Of a DNA stretch of 64,000 nt, positions 59,301 through 64,000 are shown in pieces (position 1 is the stretch's first letter; each line of letters begins with the position of its first letter). The notes under the pieces were generated by a model. It was not told where the DNA came from and did not search any database. It saw only the letters and a list, made by a program, of their open reading frames with translations. This DNA comes from Ricordea florida (lineage: Eukaryota; Cnidaria; Anthozoa; Corallimorpharia; Ricordeidae), in contig OX453275.1 of assembly GCA_949710005.1 (NCBI GenBank), positions 30,323,218 through 30,387,217 on the forward strand. Direction: 5' to 3'. The translations under genes were made by a program, and so were the position numbers.

Positions 59301-62300
59301 ACCTGGGAGTTTGAGATAATGAACTCTGAGATGGAGTGTTGTCCACTACACACGAGTCGATAATCACAGTTTTTATATTTGTAAGAGACTGAAATTACAT
59401 GTGTCCTTGTCTCAGGTCATGGCTTAAAGAGTGAGGCATCCATAAGATGTGCAGCATGCTTGTCTTGGATCATGGCTTGCAGGACAAGGAGTTTCACGAG
59501 TAAACTCTCTGAAAGTCCAGTGAATTCAATGCATCCCCATATATAAGTATTCCACTTGAACCTAGTGGAGTATTTTGGATATGGATGTTGAGATACAAAG
59601 GTTTGACTGTATGTAACTGTAAACTGTAAAAGAGAGGGTAAAAATGCTATATCAAGCAGACCTCCCCACAATTTGTTTTAAATTCCTGTGAACATCTTAA
59701 CATGGTTTCTAACACAGTCAACTTTGAAAAAATCTTGCACCTCTACTTCTGCCAATAGAGCATTTGCACATGATGTCATGGCACCCATGTTGGTGTCCCC
59801 AAACAAAGAAAAGGCAGCCATGTTGGCATCCCAAACTGATCCTCCAGGAATTAAATTCTATTCTTATGCAAATATCTTCTTTTGTTTCCGTTAAAAACAT
59901 GGCCGCTGATCAAGTGAGTGGAAACGCTCTATAATACACTGGCATTACAAGTTATCCATGAGGTACAACTGCAGCAGCAAGGCAGATTTTGATTAATATC
60001 ACTGAAACTGGAGAAGCTGCTTGTGCAATATTCAAACATCAGAAGGTACAAAGGGGTGGGGGGTTGGGGTAATGCAGAAATATTTATGGACAATTAAACC
60101 CTAAATTTTGTGTGAGACAAGTTGATTCAATAGCATAACTTACCCTACTTCTCAGCTCATTTTCTGCTGAAAAATACACAAATCGGATGCCAGCATTGTT
60201 TAGGTCTTCAATAAGAGGAATCATATCCTAGAGAGAGAAGATAATAGCAATAAAAATTACTGTAAGTCAACCAAAAGAAGGGATACAAATAGATGCAATT
60301 TATAGAATGCAACAGGTGGCCATTAAATTCAAACTTAGGTACTTGAGCCAAGCTTTGATCTACTCTTCCTGAAATGTCAAGGAAATCAATAATGATTATA
60401 TGAAACGTCTGCAAACGCAAAATGTCCTTAAAGTTTGAAGTCAATTATTTATCAGTGATAAATTACAAACAGAAAATAAATCATAATGAATAGCACTATG
60501 CTAACTAGCATTTGTTTGAAATAGATGACTCATGCCCAGTCACTTCTTTGTGCTCTATTTATAATGGTACAAGGGTTGATGGGAAGGAGGTGGCGAAAAG
60601 GAACCATCTTTCCTCTTCCGATCACTCCTTGCGTCCCCTGCCATTTAGAGACAACTGATGACAAGTCAGTTTTTGAAAAATTGACTTGTCTTAGGGACCG
60701 TTCATTTTTTAAGGGATAGGGGGGGCTGGTGGGATTTGGGGGAGTGTCAGTGGGAAATTGAGTGACCCTCCCCCTCAGCTTGCCAATTTTTTCACATGAC
60801 CCCCCCCCCTCAAAAGGAATTTTTTTTGGGATGACCCCCCCTGGCCACCTCGAAAAGATGTTTATATTTCGTGAATAAAGCAGGAGAGTTTCTCATCAAT
60901 TTATGAAAACTTCATACCACTTCATCGCTTTTTTATTTCGCTTGACCCCCCTTTTTCTTCATTTTTTTGGGGGTGGCCCCCCCTTTGAAGCCATTTTTTT
61001 CGCGTGGCCCCCCCCAAATCCCACCAGCCCCCCCTATTCCTTAAAAAATGAATGGCCCCTTAATTAATCCTAAATTGTACCTGAAACCATGCAACCGCAA
61101 ATACAGAGCTTCTGTGATGCATTTAGAAGTATTGTCAATGATGCTTTGTTAATGGTAATGTTCACATTGGCCGTACTTTTAATAATAATGTAAATTTCAA
61201 CCAAGAGCAGTGGAGGTACCTTTTTGGCTTGAAACTGTAATGTAACAACTCCAATAAAAATCTGCCCTCCAATAATTCTGTTCAGGAAGTAGAAAGTAAT
61301 ATCAAGCAAATAAAAACATCAAGCAGAGTGATGCTGCATGTGAAAGAAAAATGGGAGATATGAAGTTGGTACCTTAACGTATACAGCTGATAAAAAAGTG
61401 CAAAAAATTTTCAGTTAATCATACTCTAGCTATCATTATTACTCATTATAGTATAACTACTCAGGTGATTATACAAAATTGCAGGCTCTGATTGGTTCGC
61501 TATCTCGGATTATCAGCCGATAATCACCTCAACGAACATAATGACTGTCAGTTGTTCGCATGCTTTTGATGAAATAAAATTTCTTTGTGTTGTACAATGC
61601 TTTTTCTTTTCTTTTTTGGAAATAGTCACCTGTGTATTTATACTAAAACAATTATTCACCTCAGGCTCAGTGACTACCGATAAACATTTAATAATTTATT
61701 GTTAATTATTATTCATTATCATTATATCATTATCATGTTCTCAATCTATCTATGTAAATACAAGTTATGTGTATACCTACTTGTTTTATTTTTATTTACT
61801 TCTTTACCTGATTTACTATCAGCCTATTTTGGTATTAATTTCATTGTAAGTTACACAGCCTGCCTCGATTAGCTTTGCTATATGCAGGTTGTTTATTTCT
61901 CTAATTTGTTAAATTTAAACATTGAAATAAATTGATGATGATGATAAAAACCTTTCATAGCTTTCTACATCTTCAATGACATTCACTTTGTCCAACAGTG
62001 ATGTCACAGACATGTCTGAATCAAGAAGCTCTGTAATATCCTGTGAATTAGAAAAAAAAGCTTGCTTATCTTTATTGTCATCACCAGGAATTCATCCATA
62101 GCTTTTTACTAGTGTAAACCTTGCCTCAGATAATTAACAATTAACAATAACTGTTTTAGTATCACCCAACTTGTCAGACAGAAAAGGCTATAAAAAAGTT
62201 AGCAAATACCTATTAAAAAAATATTTATTTGGGAATAAAACGAAAGAAAGCATCACAAACTTTTCTACTCAAGGAATATTTCTAATAGCCCTCTAGTAGA

Positions 62301-62653
62301 GTAGCCAATGAGATTGCGGCATTTGCATTAGTCCACCTGTTGGGAGATACTAATGGGAAACACAACCTTTTCCTCAACTGCAGGAGAAGTGCCCAGACCT
62401 TAAAGGGATGCATTATTGCACACATACAAACATCCTGCACTGTACACAATTATAATTATTCCTCAAAAAGCTCTCTTGGGTTGCTAGGAAGTACAATTAG
62501 TTGGCAAAATGGATCCTATACAGGGTGGGCATTGTACAGTTACTACTTTTCTTCCTACATCAAAGATAAAACTTGCATAATTACAGTTAACTTACAAACA
62601 AGCTATCTCCATCAGATTTTCCTTCAATTTCATCTTCTGAGAATTCAGATGCA
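51748..62653 (-). CDS. TMEM94: TMEM94, C-terminal ~638 residues (5' end outside window)
   Basis: Sixteen coding exons in transcript order: 62596-62653, 61952-62040, 61220-61277, 60144-60227, 59077-59302, 58851-58969, 57846-57945, 56775-56883, 55936-56084, 55747-55847, 54726-54965, 54141-54292, 53169-53266, 52983-53076, 52359-52526 and 51748-51820. All phases chain. Family hallmarks: GGQIFIGVV, VFAERMGLETGWNCHISL, DNVPLLVPLFTDC, GEVVCCVGSS, MTGKNDKN, VHRLHLLWRKSP and the C-terminus KLGMNSPF. TMEM94 is a P-type-ATPase-related ER membrane protein reported to move Mg2+. The visible part covers the end of the cytosolic ATPase-like domain, where GSSFN stands where true pumps have GDGxND, and the C-terminal helices. 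Exon 62596-62653 enters in phase 2; earlier exons lie beyond 64000. Confidence 0.93.
52676..52973. repeat. Palindromic element, family B, copy 3
   Basis: Reverse orientation; AGTGAAGTACGGCCTGCTAA core. Its right edge is about 10 bp from the end of TMEM94 exon 52983-53076, next to the GTAAGT donor. Confidence 0.85.
53313..53372 (+). repeat. (GT)n microsatellite
   Basis: About 30 uninterrupted GT units followed by a G-rich tract, in the TMEM94 intron just upstream of exon 53169-53266. In transcript sense it is (AC)n ending about 45 nt before the acceptor. Confidence 0.97.
53415..53514. repeat. Hairpin element, family A, copy 3
   Basis: TTAACCTTTTTACTTCCAAG...GGAGTGAAAGGGTT with the usual internal TTTTACTCTGTCTAATGCC; in a TMEM94 intron. 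Confidence 0.85.
54520..54595 (+). repeat. Degenerate tRNA-like sequence
   Basis: A good A box and D arm (TAGCTCAGTGGTAGAGC), then an anticodon-loop-like CTAGTAA and a weak B box (GGGTTTGACTGC). The anticodon and T stems do not pair, so it is a tRNA pseudogene or SINE head, not a working tRNA. Confidence 0.45.
55475..55595. repeat. Second copy of the dispersed repeat at 32822-32955
   Basis: ACGAGTCCCCAACTACATAA, AAATTATTCAATGCACC, GCACAGGGGATTCG and GGGTATATACATGAGATCTC, in the same order as the other copy. A partial third repeat of the last motif lies at 55627-55655. Confidence 0.75.
57112..57355. repeat. Palindromic element, family B, copy 4
   Basis: TACAGTGAAGTACAGCCCGC core and ATAACTTACAGTACAGAC; in the TMEM94 intron between exons 57846-57945 and 56775-56883. 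Confidence 0.85.
57960..58281. repeat. Palindromic element, family C, copy 2
   Basis: Reverse orientation of 50489-50795. It begins about 15 bp upstream, in transcript sense, of the acceptor of TMEM94 exon 57846-57945. Confidence 0.85.
58735..58850. repeat. ATT-rich low-complexity tract
   Basis: Irregular ATT/ATA repeats abutting the donor of exon 58851-58969. Confidence 0.75.
60690..61062. mobile_element. Inverted-repeat element with poly-C blocks (373 bp)
   Basis: The ends TTAGGGACCGTTCATTTTTTAAGG and CCTTAAAAAATGAATGGCCCCTTAA (in matched pieces) are inverted. The inside has repeated TGACCCCCCC / GGGGGGGCTGGTGGGATTTGGG blocks. No open frame. In a TMEM94 intron. Confidence 0.85.
61449..61710. 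repeat. Palindromic element, family C, copy 3
   Basis: TCAGGTGATTATACAAAATTG, GCTATCTCGGATTATCAGCC and a mirrored TTTATACTAAAACAATTATT end; in the TMEM94 intron between exons 61952-62040 and 61220-61277. Confidence 0.85.
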
Positions 62654-63033
62654 CTGCACCATGGAAGGGAAGAAACAGAATCACATACATGTAATATAAT
62701 CACTGTAAGTAAAAATATATAACATCTAAGCTTTTGGAATGTTGACAGACAATTTTTTAGATAAAATTTAAGTGACACTAAAATCTTGAACTTCAAAATT
62801 TAAGCCCCAATATAAATCCATTTTTTTTCAACCTTTGTTTTTTTTTATAGTTCTAAGTAGAAACCAATTTATACACTATCAAAAATTATGCAATCTAATA
62901 AACTATCATATTATACTCACTGTGAGTGATAGAAAGGAGAGATAAAACAAGGTATCTATAGAATGTTACAGATGTAGTTGGTTTTTAAAACAACAACAAT
63001 ATTTAACTACTGTTCCTCACTAATGAGAAACCC

Positions 63034-63250
63034 ACAAGACTTGAAATGTGTAACTGTCTTTGAATGTCGTTACCCACAGCTTGTCCACATTCAATCTACC
63101 AAGTACCATATTTGGAAAATCAAGAGAAACCAAATAAACCAATCAAAGACAACAAGTTCATGGACTGGGGTAGGCAGTTTCCAAATATGGTACTTGGGAA
63201 ATATTGAGTCTTGACAAGCTGTGAATGTGAGTTACACGTTTCAAGACTTT
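63034..63250. repeat. Long palindromic element
   Basis: AAGACTTGAAATGTGTAACT / AGTTACACGTTTCAAGACTT, CACAGCTTGTC / GACAAGCTGTG and CCAAGTACCATATTTGGAAA / TTTCCAAATATGGTACTTGG pair in order. Loop about 70 bp. Confidence 0.9.
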
Positions 63251-63338
63251 AATGGTTTCTGATGTTACACACCCTGAAAACCGGTGAGTACGAAATTTGT
63301 AGTCCTCTCCATGCATCCAATAACATTAAAGTACAATC

Positions 63339-63986
63339 AACTCTCTCATAAGCGACCACCCTTGGTTCATGTGGTCACTTACAGGAGGTGGTCACTAATG
63401 GGGAATAATCAACAAAATAGGCTCAAACTGAACTGATTGATGTAATTACATATATATGTTAACTTATCCGCTGCAAATTTAGCAAATAGACAACGTTCTC
63501 TCTGCCTGAAACTAATTTATTCTTCTTATAAACAACATGTTTTTGGGAAAAGTACAATAAAGTTTTAAATGTGTAACTTGTTTATCAAAATTACCTGAAA
63601 TTCAATTTTAACCACACAAAACCTGGGAATCAAAATAGAGCACCTTTTAAAAATGTGACATGTGCACTAGCAGAACTCCAAAACGTCTTCATTTGCTTAT
63701 CATGCAGCATTGATTCTATCCTTTTGCATATTACTGTAACAATCCACTTGTTTATCTACAGATCCTATTACACCCATCTTTTTGATTAGCAAACTGTTAT
63801 TATCTGTCAGCACTCTGAGAATGCGCTATCAAAAACTGAGCTTTTGTGACATTTGAGTAATGATTTTCTCACAATCATTATGTGATCATGCCAGGTGGTC
63901 ACTTACCGCAAACACTAAACAAAAGAATGTCAAATTCCTGGCCTAAAAAGTGGTCGCGGTTGCAGTAGTGGTCTCTTATGAGAGTT
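63339..63986. repeat. Large inverted-repeat element near the right edge
   Basis: AACTCTCTCATAAG at the left is answered by CTTATGAGAGTT at the right, and GTGGTCACTTAC / GTGGTCACTTACCG occur inside both halves. No coding potential seen. It lies in the TMEM94 intron leading out of the window. Confidence 0.75.
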
Positions 63987-64000
63987 TTCCAAACAGTATT

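Noticed and set aside
1-64000. CRISPR arrays, operons, bacterial or viral genes
   Set aside because: No regular spacer-repeat array, no polycistronic layout and no viral or transposase reading frame was found; tandem repeats here are satellites or coding repeats.

Overview
This window is animal nuclear DNA. Genes are split by GT-AG introns, nearly every intron carries short palindromic repeats, and there is no operon structure. The repeat types (elements with inverted ends reading CAGGGTTCTCATTAAG, GGTCTCAATGGGGT plus TTTACGGCTAACGG units, GACCGTTCATTTTTTAAGG, arrays of GATCTTTGAAGATC, and hairpins ending TTAACCCTTTCAC) together with the protein set point to a cnidarian, most likely a hexacoral such as a stony coral. 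That assignment is inference. Gene structures were built by hand from reading frame, splice consensus and exon phase. Where I list exons, the phases join without a break.

Layout, left to right: (1) 1-8593 (+), the 3' part of a very large coiled-coil gene built from nested internal repeats, beginning before the window. (2) 11530-15927 (-) and 17433-25525 (+), two head-to-head GDE1-type glycerophosphodiester phosphodiesterase paralogs, each with five coding exons and the same phases. (3) 27081-38858 (-), an eight-exon CASD1-like multi-pass acyltransferase that appears to lack the N-terminal SGNH esterase domain. (4) 39946-40032 (-), an orphan exon-like sequence. (5) 41514-45588 (-), NOL12 (ribosome biogenesis), divergent from (6) 47063-49769 (+), a four-exon gene for a 132-residue protein I do not recognise. 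(7) 51748-62653 (-), the last 16 coding exons of TMEM94, whose 5' part lies beyond the right edge.

These are ordinary single-copy-type animal genes apart from the GDE1 duplication and do not form one pathway. GDE1 and CASD1 are membrane enzymes of lipid and sialic-acid metabolism, TMEM94 is an ER membrane protein related to P-type ATPases, and NOL12 is nucleolar.

The most unusual material is: the tandem repeats and frame break in the coiled-coil gene; a Glu-to-Gln change at a predicted metal ligand in one GDE1 copy; tandem copies of splice-site regions inside the GDE1 and CASD1 introns; the CASD1 form without its SGNH domain; and several very clean hairpin elements, some lying only about 10-20 nt from splice sites.
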